From assembly GCA_024752435.1 (NCBI GenBank), contig CP103023.1, positions 310,001 to 374,000 of the forward strand: 64,000 nucleotides of DNA, given 5' to 3'. How positions within the stretch are numbered: position 1 is the stretch's first letter; each line of letters begins with the position of its first letter. Shown piece by piece: positions 1 to 9,979 of this stretch. The notes under the pieces are model-generated. The model was given only the letters and a program-made list of their open reading frames with translations, had not been told where the DNA came from and made no database searches. Position numbers and translations under genes: made by a program. Source of the DNA: Allantophomopsis cytisporea (lineage: Eukaryota; Ascomycota; Leotiomycetes; Phacidiales; Phacidiaceae).

Positions 1-2320
1 AGCTTCGGGTTTATTTTGCTGAGTTATGTCGTGCTTCGTACTCGCTGGCTGGGGAGGGGAGCCGTGATGGTGCGTGTACGGGTATGCGTGTCAAGGAGTA
101 TCTAATCGTAGCGTCCTTGCCTGAGAATAGACTGACAGCTCAGTCCACAGGATGGAAGGCATGCTCGTTTTCGATCCTACAAAGTAAAATCAGAGCCGCA
201 TTCCAATGTAGACGACAGCCACCATCGATTGAGTACCTTGATATTCATATCGGAGTATTTCTTGGACGAACGGTTGCTGTTTTCGTACGGTTATTAGTTG
301 ATATACTCCGTAAAATAGAGTACCTCAGGGTATGCATGATGCTCGTTGGTAATAGCAAGCCAGATATGATATGTACAAACTCCGAGAGTTTCGTTTGCTG
401 TCATCCCTAGCACCACGTGGTTTTGTCAAGAAATCTATCCCTACCTTACCTTACCTTGCTTACTCACATACCGATATTGTTTGTATGTATGGACGTACCA
501 ACTCCATGAGACTCCATAGAGACATGGCATAAATGCATTTCCTCCATATGCCGAGCAGTCAGAGACCCATGAATTGACAGAGCGAGTTTCATTGCGCAGT
601 CCGTGTGGTTTATGTGACTTGCATATACCTTATAAATAATATTCTCTATCTCGAGTAATGGCAACAAGTTAGTTAACATCAATAATGAAGATCTCATATG
701 CACGAATCAATAACCAGCACTGACACCAAAACGACCATACCTGTACTACCTGCTGAATTGCAAAATGCGATGAATCCAGAGATGCTCATTTCGTTCCTGC
801 ATATGGAAAGCTACAAGCACACAGTCTGCGGCACAAACCAGTCCTTCCGCACCATACTATGTATGTACTGGACTGTGTATCGTACGAAAGAAAGATTTGG
901 CTCCAGCGGCCGGTTCGGGTTGATCGTAGGTGGTACAGCGTCCACCCCCCACAGGCTTCTTTGGTGTGTTTCTGGGAGGGGGGAGCGTCGGGTAGCGATC
1001 AGGCATGATATATGGCCCGTCGACAGGGACATGGCTATGCGAACGGAGTCCCAATAAGCTGATTAAATGCCCGTTTGGGTGCGCGTGGCCTGCATTGACC
1101 GCTTGACGACGACGCCGAAAATAAGGTAATATTAGGAGAGTTCGCCAGTTTCAAAGGGCTTTCTGGTGTTCTAACTTTGTTATGAAGGGGGACCTAAGGA
1201 AGATACGATGCGGCGTAGGCCGGTGAGCTTTTCTTTTCGATTGAGATTGCTCGTTTTATGCATGTTTCTTTCCAGTATAGTCAGTAAGCGTTGATTTCGT
1301 GGGCTTCTGTGTGTTGATAAGGATGAACGCGAAGTGCGAAATGTTCAAGTGTTGTGTGTTATACCATGTTCGTGTCGTAGATTACATGATCTGTCGGCGC
1401 ATGAAGTATCGTACTTCCACCGGACTTACATCGATCATCACCCACATACAGCATGTAAGTCAGTTATGAAGTATTGTATATATGTATGTATCCTTTACTA
1501 CCCCATGATGAATAGTAGAGTATGGAGTAGATGAGCATGAATACGTATCAACACTCTCATATTGCTATTGCCCCGTGCTACATATGCCATGAGTAGATAT
1601 ATTCTAATAGGGTGTTGATATTCTCCGTCTCTTCCTTACTACTCTTCCTTGCTCACAACATCACCTCGCCTTACTTCAAACTGTAAAGACATGCAGACTC
1701 CCTAGTCCTCAATGATTGATTCTTGTGCTTAGTCTATCTATCTTCACACGTTCTTCTCCTCTGCTCCTCTTCTTGTGTTTATTATTCCTCTCGCAAGCAC
1801 AAGAGAAAAGAGAGTTCAGCGACCACCCCCTCTCCTCATCTATCTCGACCAACCACCGTCCTTGCCAAATATCGAAGCATCCGCCCTTTACCCTTCCACC
1901 AACCTCCCCCCGGTCCATCAGCCATCAGCCATCGGCCATTAGCCAACACATACAGCAGCACCCCAACTTACACTGTACAACTTCCTCCTCCTCCACTTCT
2001 TCCAGTGCTTGTGTGTTGCTGTCTTTCTTCGCCTAGCCTCTCTTCCTTCGCTCTCCCCATTTTGCCTGACACTTGCAACACAACAAAACAAACATCAGTC
2101 ATTCGTTTTCCGTCCGTTCGAAGAAAAAAAAAAGTTCTTTTCTACCAATTCTCTTCTTCACCTTACGTCTCTTTTTGGTTAATGACGCTTGCGACTTTAA
2201 GATCATACTTTGCGACGTTCACGAGTACCGCTATTAAAGTACCTCTAATACTACGCCCCGAGGTGTACCGGTGTTGCGCAGAAAACGAGTGGTAGTAGAT
2301 ATACCCGTTGGAGCGCCGCC
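1..2320. other. Gene-free leader region upstream of the SH3 membrane protein
   Basis: No convincing gene is visible. Short ORFs on both strands have no recognisable domain and no supporting introns. From about 1690 to 2160 the + strand is strongly C/T-rich, as fungal promoters and 5' leaders often are, so the downstream gene probably has a long 5' untranslated region. Positions 1915-1944 carry an imperfect 7-bp tandem repeat (unit CCATCAG). Confidence 0.6.
1915..1944. repeat. 7-bp tandem repeat
   Basis: About four copies of a CCATCAG-like unit (the last two diverged to CCATCGG and CCATTAG) lie in the pyrimidine-rich leader. This is an ordinary microsatellite. Confidence 0.7.
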
Positions 2321-4392
2321 ATGGAGGAGGAAAACGCCATGAGCAATAGTCGAAAACTTACCACCTCGATTTCTGCCAACCATTACGATGTGGATTCTGA
2401 CCTCATGACGAAACAATCCAGCCATCAGCGCCTTGGTGCTAACGTGAAGAGCGCGAATGCTATCGGTCATCGAAGACAACGACATTCGTGCCCCCGAAAA
2501 CCTCGGTCCATTGCGAGAAATTCTAAGAAGGCTCTCATAGCTCTGCTCGCAACAGCTCCAGCAGCAACAATGGCCGCCGATTGCGTATCTCTTTCAGGTT
2601 CGACGACTTGTCCGGCGTTCGATGCGGCTTCAATATCAACAGATTCGACCTTGACGGGCTTGTTGTATGTTGAACTCGGCACTGTTTACTTCGCGCCAAT
2701 TTCACTGACTTCATATTGTGCAGTCCTTTTCTCCAGTATGTCTCAAGCAGAGAGACTTTTGACACACAACTCAAGTTATATGTTTCGACGAGTTATGTTC
2801 AGACAAAGTGAGCTCCTCTACTTTTGTTTACTAGCGACCCTGCTGAATATATAAAATCTAGATACGAAACTCTCCTTGGTTGTGACGATATCGACCTTAC
2901 GAACACTACTGACTACTATGCACGATATACGACCACAGTGATTTGCAATTCCATTGTACAGAATTCAGTATCACCATGCGGATTATCGACATCAGAAGCA
3001 CAGCCAGTTTGCGCGGATACTTGCGCTGAATATGCGGAGAGCGAAGACCTTATCATAAACGAACCTTCTATCTGTGGGAACGCGAGTAGTGATGCGCTCA
3101 CTCAGATTCGTGCCGATTTCACTAACTGCGCTTTACCTGCGGACTCTCTTGGTGGAACATGCATCAGTGGATCAGATAACGAACCCGACAACTGTGGATA
3201 CGGCAACAGCACCCTCGGACTTTGTACATATTGCGCATCAGGTGGTGAGAATTCAACCGACACTTGTTGCTATACTTCTGGAGCGTCGTCAAAATGTGAG
3301 AATGTGGTACTGCCAACAATCCTGGCCTCGATGACCTTCGCCATCAGTAGCAGTGCTACCGCGTCAGCAACAGCTTCTGCTACCGCTTCAGCGGGCGCAA
3401 CGCACAGAAAGAGCAAGGGTCTTTCTGGTGGCGCAATTGCTGGTATTGTTATCGGATCCATATTCGGAGTGGCTCTTCTGGCTGGACTGATTTTCCTGTT
3501 CCTTTTGTGCCTTCGCAGACGTCGTCAGAATCAAGCAGGTGCGAATGTTCTCAACCAGCCTTCACCCGCTCGCACTCCTACGACTGGTATGGCTTTCAAC
3601 CCGGTCGCCAACAAAGCTTCAACGCCAGCCAATGGCTATGAAATCCTTCCTGGAGGTCGAATTGCTCGTATGTCAGCACTTGAGGGACATTCAGGTTATT
3701 CGGGATCCCGTGGCAACTCTACATCATATTCAGTACCGATGACGGCTGGAGCTGCTGGGGCTGCAGGAGCGGCTGCTGGGTACGGTGCCGGACACCTTCA
3801 TGACGACTCCTCTTCTGATGGCGGCTACAGTCAGCCTTCTACACTAAGAGCGGGCATCTTACATCCACCACCAAATAGACGTACAGGTTCTCTCTCATCT
3901 GCTTCTGCATTTGGTGGTTTCGATGATGCTCATTCGCCACATTCTCGATCCGGTAGTGAAAATTCACCTGTTGGTGCCACCAGCCAGAGATCCGAAGAAC
4001 TTGCCTTTTTCAAGGACTACTATTCTCAGGATGATATTCATGTCGGTGACAAGGTCGCTACTCTCTGGGCTTATACACCACGCGCAGGTGATGAGCACAG
4101 ATTGGAACGGGGTGATATGCTTAAAGTCGTGGGCATTTGGGACGATGGCTGGGCTACCGGAGTTCTGCTCCAACAACGAGCCGATGATTGGGAGCAGCGA
4201 AATATACTCCGAGACAGTGGTGTATCAAGTGGTATCGACCAAGGAGACTCGAGTCCAGTCGTCAGCGACGAAGTCAAGGCTTTCCCACTTGTTTGCGTGT
4301 GCCTTCCTAATCACTGGCGAAAAACTATCGATGGCGAGGGCAGTACCGATTCCGGCGATAATACCGGTCTGCCTATAATGGGCCATTCCTAA
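2321..4392 (+). CDS. Single-pass membrane protein with cytoplasmic SH3 domain (Fus1-like architecture)
   Basis: Spliced as 2321-2664, 2724-2807, 2862-4392 (652 residues); both introns are GT-AG and phases agree. The start sits in a perfect GCCGCCATGG context. The protein has a basic N-terminal stretch of about 66 residues, a hydrophobic signal-like segment (ALIALLATAPAATMAA), a Cys-rich extracellular part, an Ala/Ser-rich linker, a transmembrane helix (GIVIGSIFGVALLAGLIFLF) followed by RRRR, a disordered Ser/Gly-rich tail and an SH3 domain (VATLWAYTPRAGDEHRLERG onward, with the DDGW motif). TM plus C-terminal SH3 resembles yeast Fus1 and other plasma-membrane SH3 proteins of fusion or polarity pathways. 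The exact role is not known. The long extension before the hydrophobic segment is unusual; an internal start would give a normal signal peptide. Confidence 0.85.
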
Positions 4393-5553
4393 TTCTCTTA
4401 CTTTTTTCTCCCTACTATTCCCCCTTTCACTACACGGCCGGGGAGGCTATTACGTCGAGCGGCTTTTGTGTCTGTTTTTGTTGCATGGTGTTACGGATTA
4501 TGATGTGCTAATATACCCTTCTTTTCAGTTCTTTTCGGTGCATAATTCTCCAGCAAAGTTTGTCCCTTTCAAAATCGGGTCTTTTATCACCTATTTGTTT
4601 TTTATTGTTTTTTTAAGGAAGCTTTGCTTACGCTTAAAAGCGAAGTAGTCTTTTGACATAGATTTCTGTTCTCTTTTCTCCTTATTCGGTCTTCCCAACA
4701 TAGCATTGCCTGCATGCATCGCATTTTTTCTCTTTTTTCTTAATGGGCAACGGACTTCTTTTTCCAATACTCCTTGAGGCTTTGCTTGCCTTGCCTAGGT
4801 TTCGAGAACTCCAATTGATTCAGGGCTTAAGCTGGAGATGGAGATTGATATTGAGATTGGAATTGGATGTTCTTTTATGACCACAAACATGTGGCGCATC
4901 ATACATATGTGGTGCTAGGATAGTGATAGTGATAGTGGTGCAGAGAGTGATATACTCCTGCCTGAATAGAGTTTGAGACACTGCTTATATTGTATTCACT
5001 TTGAAACTTTGAACGCCTTTGATGCAGATTGAAGTGATGCTTTGGATATATGGGAATATGCTGATATTGGTTGAAATTGATCTACAAAGGTATTGTATAA
5101 AGCAGAAATTTTACCAGTAATTGAAAATCGACATATACCGGTTATTACTGTTATGAACTCTACCAGTATTTAATAAAATTAAAAAGTAAATTGCTTCTGA
5201 CAATGTAGCAGTTGAACATACTGAAGGGCAAAGCAATTTATCTATCAAAATAAATAACGCAGATATCTTAGGCGACGCCCTCCCATTTATAAAGCTCCAC
5301 ATGTACCCGTCCTATCCTTTCCAATAGTACTGTTTGAAATGAAAATGAATGTATTGAAAAATACCCCTTGCGTTTTCATATCTCGAAGATTTTAATTCTC
5401 AATCATCTCGTAGTTCCTCTGACCATATATTTCCGCTGATTATGTTATGAGTCATTGTCTTTTCTAGTCAAGATAAATATCTACAGAGACCATTATTATT
5501 GTGAAGTCACTGGAACGCACACATCTTATGCCGTTGTCTGAATCCTCCCAAAC
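4393..5553. other. Intergenic region, no gene seen
   Basis: This holds the 3' untranslated region of the SH3 protein gene and the promoter of the acetyltransferase gene. It is AT- and T-rich. A short GATAGT triplication lies near 4918-4938. Small ORFs here lack any recognisable feature. Confidence 0.6.
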
Positions 5554-6039
5554 ATGCCAGAAACACCTCAGTTCACAATCGTGCCAGCTGAGTCTCCATC
5601 AGACCTTTCAGCAGTAGCCGCCCTCTTCACCTCCTACGTCGCCTGGCTAAACATCGACCTAACCTACCAAAACTTCGCCGAAGAACTACGCACCTTACCC
5701 GGAAAATACTCTCCGTCACGGGGTGGCGCGCTGGTCGTCGCCAAATCCGCCTCCGGGGAGGTCCTGGGCTGTGTAGGGCTGCGGCGGTTCAGCGAGCAGA
5801 GCGCGGAGATGAAGAGGCTGTGGGTTAGTGAGGAGGGTAGGGGCTTGGGAATCGGGAGGGCCTTGGTCGATGCGATTGTGAAGGCCGGGAGGGACTTGGG
5901 GTATACGGAGATGCTGCTGGATACGTTGTGGACTATGGAGGCTGCTATGAAAATGTATAAGGATCGTGGGTTCGTGGAGATTCCACCTTATTATGAGACG
6001 CCGGTTGTGGAGACTGTCTTTTTGCGGAAGACGTATTGA
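5554..6039 (+). CDS. GNAT-family N-acetyltransferase
   Basis: A single-exon gene encoding 161 residues. It matches the GNAT fold: motif B/A region GCVGLRRFSEQSAEMKRLWV followed by the acetyl-CoA pyrophosphate-binding loop RGLGIGRAL (R-x-x-G-x-G/A pattern), then the C-terminal strand and MYKDRGFVEIPPYYETP. These are the family signs of an enzyme moving acetyl from acetyl-CoA to a small amine or peptide N-terminus; the substrate cannot be told from sequence. A 5' AUG at 5528 is out of frame and overlaps the start, so translation may be damped by this upstream ORF. The 5' half of the gene is clearly more GC-rich than its surroundings. Confidence 0.88.
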   Translation: MPETPQFTIVPAESPSDLSAVAALFTSYVAWLNIDLTYQNFAEELRTLPGKYSPSRGGALVVAKSASGEVLGCVGLRRFSEQSAEMKRLWVSEEGRGLGIGRALVDAIVKAGRDLGYTEMLLDTLWTMEAAMKMYKDRGFVEIPPYYETPVVETVFLRKTY

Positions 6040-6420
6040 GAGAAGTTGGATGATTGATTGGGAGGGGAGATCGATTTCTGTTCAGAGGTTATATACAGCG
6101 CATTTGACAGTAGTCATTTTTATTTTATTTTAATTTTTTTTGTTGAAGTTTTGGTGTCTCTCGCTCATGGATTGTATCATTCATGCATGGAGCTCGAGAA
6201 GCTATCATCTGCTGTCAACTCAAAAGCGGCCGCACTAGCGTGAAATGAATCCGCGTCGAATTTGAAGTCCATCAATACCAAACTCTCAGCCTTGTCCTAG
6301 AACATACATACCGATCACTCACGCGCCAACCACCAATTCCCACGACCTCATACACCCTCGAGCAAGTGACTACGACTTCGTGATAATTATAGTGGTAGCG
6401 CTCCACCGCATTCCAGCAAG
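6040..6420. other. Intergenic region between acetyltransferase and LEA1
   Basis: This is the 3' end of the acetyltransferase transcript and the LEA1 promoter. No further gene is seen. Confidence 0.55.
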
Positions 6421-7398
6421 ATGAGGCTCACGACGGAGCTCATTCAATCTTCCCTTTCCTACCTCAACCCATTGAAAGAGAGAGAACTCGACCTACGAGG
6501 TGCGTACCTGAAAAGGACATGATACTACACTTTTGATTGGAGCAGCGTTGATATCGATTCTTGTGCTTTGCAGGTCATAAGATACCCGCCATTGAGAACC
6601 TGGGTGTTGCTGGCGTTAGTCCCCTCCATTCCATCGCCATTGGCTGTCAGCTAATGGATCATAGCCGCAAGATGCTATCGACTTCACCGACAACGACATT
6701 CAGGTCTTGGGAAACTTCCCATTAAGCCCCAGGCTGCAGACTCTTCTCCTCGCCCGCAATCGTGTCGCTAGCATTCAACCTACCCTCGCCAAGCAGATTC
6801 CTAATCTGACGAATTTGGTGCTCACGAGTAACAACTTTGCTGAGTTGGCGGATCTGGATGTCTTGGCTACTTTCCCGAAATTGACTCATTTGGTATTGAT
6901 GGAGAACCCGGTGACAAGAAAAGAGGTATGTCATGCCTTGAGTAAAAACAGATATTGGACTGGTGCTGATGGAATGGGAATAGCATTATAGGTATTGGGT
7001 GCTTTTTAGATGTCCGGCGGTACGATTCCTCGATTATCAGAAGGTTAAGATGGCGGAACGGGAGAAGGCTGCTGAGTTGTTCGGTACAGCAGCCGAACCG
7101 TCCGCTTTGGCTTCTAAGGTATTGTTTTTACCCTTCATTATATCCTGATGATGAGCTAATCTGGTATTAGATTATGGGTGTTAAATCGAAAACTTTTGAT
7201 GTAGCAGCATCCTCCAACGGCACTGCCTCCTCCTCGAAGAACTACCGTGTAAAGTTGACTGATAAGGAGCGTAAGAAAGTGGAAGAGATGATTAGAAATG
7301 CAAAGAGCTTGCAGGACATTATTCGCCTGGAGAAGGAGCTTAATGAGGGCAGGGTGCCTGTCGGTGCTCAGGATGCTGGGGATGCCATGGAAGAATGA
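6421..7398 (+). CDS. LEA1: U2 small nuclear ribonucleoprotein A' (leucine-rich repeat protein)
   Basis: Spliced as 6421-6499, 6574-6614, 6665-6925, 6984-7118, 7171-7398 (247 residues); all junction phases agree. The protein opens with MRLTTELIQSSLSYLNPLKE, then leucine-rich repeats (LDLRGHKIPAIENLGV, IDFTDNDIQVLGNFPL, LQTLLLARNRVASI, LTNLVLTSNNFAELADLDVL, LTHLVLMENPVTRKE). The cap is HYRYWVLFRCPAVRFLDYQK, the hallmark of U2A'. With U2B'' it binds stem-loop IV of U2 snRNA and acts in branch-site recognition in the nucleus. The C-terminal part (KLTDKERKKVEEMIRNAKSL) is the usual helical tail. Length fits the family (about 240-255). Four introns in so short a gene is typical of filamentous fungi. 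Confidence 0.95.
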
Positions 7399-7842
7399 AC
7401 TCTTCCTCAATTCAAAGGGTAACTGGTTCTGTAGGAGGAGCGAGTGCATAGGATCTTTGGGTAGTCTGGACAAGATTAGTAGCATGGCAGGCGTTTGAGG
7501 TTGGCAAAGACGAAAAGTACCAGGCGTTCAGACGACCAAGATATTTGAAATGTCAGCATTCTTATTTTGTGCTGAGTTCCATCTACTTTAGTTTTGTTAG
7601 TGCGATAGTGATTCGCAAATGTCCCAGAATAGTCATCGGTCCCTGTGATTGGCATGACTACCCAAAACCACTCACTTTCATTAATCTATAGTTTTGGGGA
7701 TCATATATCGCACTCTTTCGCACTGCAAAGCAGCTTTTCACATAGTCGCAGCAGAATGTTATAGTTTCAAGTCCTGGTGTATAAGCAAGTTTGCAAACGT
7801 ACCTATCAACTATACTCTCTTGAAGACAAATCATTCAACAAA
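7399..7842. other. Intergenic region
   Basis: LEA1 3' end and upstream part of the next small ORF. Nothing else recognised. Confidence 0.5.
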
Positions 7843-8247
7843 ATGTCTTACGAAATACGACGGGGCCGGTTGGACAGTCCGTATGCCCTTCGAGCCGACA
7901 GCCCCGACAGTCTGTATGTGAGGCGTTGCCCCACCCACGGCCCTCTTACAAGATATATGCACTGCAGAGCATGCCGAAATCTTGAAGTTTTGAGGATGCT
8001 TGAAATGCTGCTCGGAAAGTGGGTTGACTCGCTCTGGGATATGTGGAAAGGGGGTTGGGTGAAACTGAGAAGTGTATGGAATCATATCCCGGGGGAGTCC
8101 ACCGCAGGGTCTGAAGAGGAGCGAGGCAGGAGCAAAGTCAGACCTGTTGTGGAAAGTCACGACGATCATTTCATGGCGAGCAGTGAATGGGAACAGATCG
8201 ATATGGTCAGCGTCGAGTGGGATGTTGGGTTTATCAAACAAGACTGA
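7843..8247 (+). CDS. Small hypothetical protein with Cys/His cluster
   Basis: An open frame of 134 codons starting MSYEIRRGRLDS in a favourable AACAAAATG context. I do not recognise a family. Residues of note are the cluster RRCPTHGPLTRYMHCRAC (Cys and His spaced like a small zinc site), followed by a Trp-rich amphipathic stretch (KWVDSLWDMWKGGWVKL) and an acidic C-terminus. It lies tail-to-tail with the Dpb3-like gene, ending about 110 bp from it. The opposite strand is also open for 169 codons here, so coding on this strand is not proven. Confidence 0.45.
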   Translation: MSYEIRRGRLDSPYALRADSPDSLYVRRCPTHGPLTRYMHCRACRNLEVLRMLEMLLGKWVDSLWDMWKGGWVKLRSVWNHIPGESTAGSEEERGRSKVRPVVESHDDHFMASSEWEQIDMVSVEWDVGFIKQD

Positions 8248-8360
8248 AGAGATTCGAGAGACGGTAAGAAATCCTCTATTCGTAAAACTACCTGGAAATG
8301 CTAATGCGTGAAAAGTCCCAAACTCCTTGTCCTTGTCCATGGACTCTTATCGATGCTTCC

Positions 8361-9034
8361 CTAACTCATTTCTACATCCTCGCTTTCGTGGTTCCCGTTC
8401 GCCTTGCCGTTCTGCAAGCCGTTGTCGTGCGCGTCTCGTGTCTCTATCTCAAGTTGGGCGTTGGGGTCTTCGTCAATCGTGTCATCTGCAGGGGCCAGCA
8501 CTGCAAATCCATTGGAGCCGTTTATATTGATTTTCTTATTTGGTGTCTCTTCAAGGAGGCTTTGGTCGATGTCTGTAGGAGGTATGCCATTGTTGGCTCG
8601 CTCCGCTTGTGCTCTCTTTTGCTTGATCTCTTTAAATGGCACGGTTTTTGGAACGATATCGGAAAGAAATTCTAGATTATCGTGCCTCGATACGGCGCTC
8701 GCTACACATTGTTAATGGAATATGGACCACACGTTCTATTGTACATACCTAGGTCTCTGTATTGAATGTTCTTGCGTGGTTTCCGTTCTGACTTGACCAC
8801 ATTGTGGCCTTGCTCTGCCAGATATTGAATGAACATTTCCTAGGTTGGTTAGATACAGTATTCGTTTGAGTACATGAAACATACTGTGGCCATTGTGATA
8901 ACGAACGCTGCACTACTTGAACATGCCGAGATATCAGAATCCATTGCGATGATCTTCTTGATTCTCGTTAGAGGAAGTTGAGAATGACCCGTAACTTCGT
9001 CCCGAGACGAGCCCGCATTCGGATTGGACGGCAT
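8361..9034 (-). CDS. Histone-fold protein, Dpb3/CHRAC (CBF/NF-Y-like) family
   Basis: Spliced on the minus strand as 9034-8885, 8839-8749, 8701-8361 (193 residues); junction phases agree. After a short leader (MPSNPNAGSSRDEVTGHS) comes the histone fold: QLPLTRIKKIIAMDSDISA, SAAFVITMATEMFIQYLAEQ, SERKPRKNIQYRDLASAVSR, then DNLEFLSDIVPKTVPF. This is the pattern of DNA polymerase epsilon subunit Dpb3 / DPOE4-CHRAC proteins, which pair with a Dpb4-type partner to hold parental H3-H4 or DNA in replication or chromatin remodelling. The C-terminal 90 residues are acidic and disordered. The frame upstream of the chosen ATG remains open, and another same-strand ORF overlaps this start (see 8934-9680), so the N-terminus is the weak point. 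Confidence 0.85.
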
Positions 9035-9680
9035 TGCGTTCGCTTTGACGTTGAATATGATAGTCCTCAAACAGTGTTGTCTTATATCCTGATGGTTTTG
9101 GACCCAATGGGGGCTGGATAGTTCGAAATACTTGGGTTTTTGGGCTAACTGGGGGACTTGAAAATCTTGATGAAGGAACTATAGGCTGCTGCTCTTGTCG
9201 GCTCTCAAAGACTGAACCCCAACGGGTACTGCTTGTAGAAGTAGCGTAACTTGAGTCTTCACGATCACTTTCGTCTAATTGACTTGTTAGTCCACGTGAT
9301 AAAGCATCAACGGCAAACACAAAGTGGAGTGATTTGCACAAGTAATGACAAGCTGGCAGAGCTGGTGATATCCAAATGTACCTAGGACTTTAAGAGCCGA
9401 AATCTGAAGCAATAAACTTACAATTGAAGCACTCAGTAGAGTTCAGATAGGCGGATATGGTCTCGGTGAGAACCGTTTGATGGCAGGGAGAGCGACTCTG
9501 TTGTGCGAGAGAAGTTGGCTTTGGAGCCTCACAACGCTTCCCACTTCGCTTTGTACTGTCGTCCTCGTCGTCGGATACTGGAACGAACTTTCTCTTGGCA
9601 GTTCTATGAACTTCCTGACCGGAGTCTTGTTGCATGTTAGCTGTGTACACGATTGAGCAAGCTGGAAATGCTGACGGCAA
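8934..9680 (-). CDS. Possible disordered hypothetical protein overlapping the Dpb3-like start
   Basis: Two minus-strand open segments (9680-9422 and 9274-8934) join through a GTAAGT...TTAG intron with matching phase. The predicted product is polar and low in hydrophobics: KRKFVPVSDDEDDSTKRSG, then STSSTRWGSVFESRQEQQPI and SSRFSSPPVSPKTQ. No domain is recognised. Its 3' part overlaps the first exon of the Dpb3-like gene by about 100 bp in another frame, which is odd for two fungal genes on one strand. Alternatives are that these are upstream exons of the histone-fold gene using an unrecognised splice, or that the ORF is spurious. It begins 299 bp from the divergent CLC gene. Confidence 0.35.
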
Positions 9681-9979
9681 ACAAACAGAACAAGACGAGC
9701 GACACGTACAAAAAGAGATTCACAACAGTGGGGACAACAATATACTCTCCGAGAAGTGCGGAGTTCTTTCCTTCATGCAACCGCGTTCAGTTGAGGATCC
9801 GCGTAGAGTGCGACTAGCGATGGCAGAATCAAGCTGACCGCCTCCTCTGCCTTGTGATCGAGATATTGAATGCGCATCGTGAACATCTACTGTATATTGT
9901 CGCTACAGATCATAACATACACAATCCACGGTAGATTCAGCCATTGTAATCTTCTTACAATGAGATTCTCTCATTTGAC

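Noticed and set aside
698..1057. 119-codon ORF in the 5' region
   Set aside because: Odd composition, no domain, and competing ORFs on both strands; treated as chance.
7831..8340. 169-codon antisense ORF
   Set aside because: Longer than the + strand ORF, but it lacks a good start and overlaps the 3' side of the Dpb3-like gene region; the + strand has a better start context. Neither is certain.
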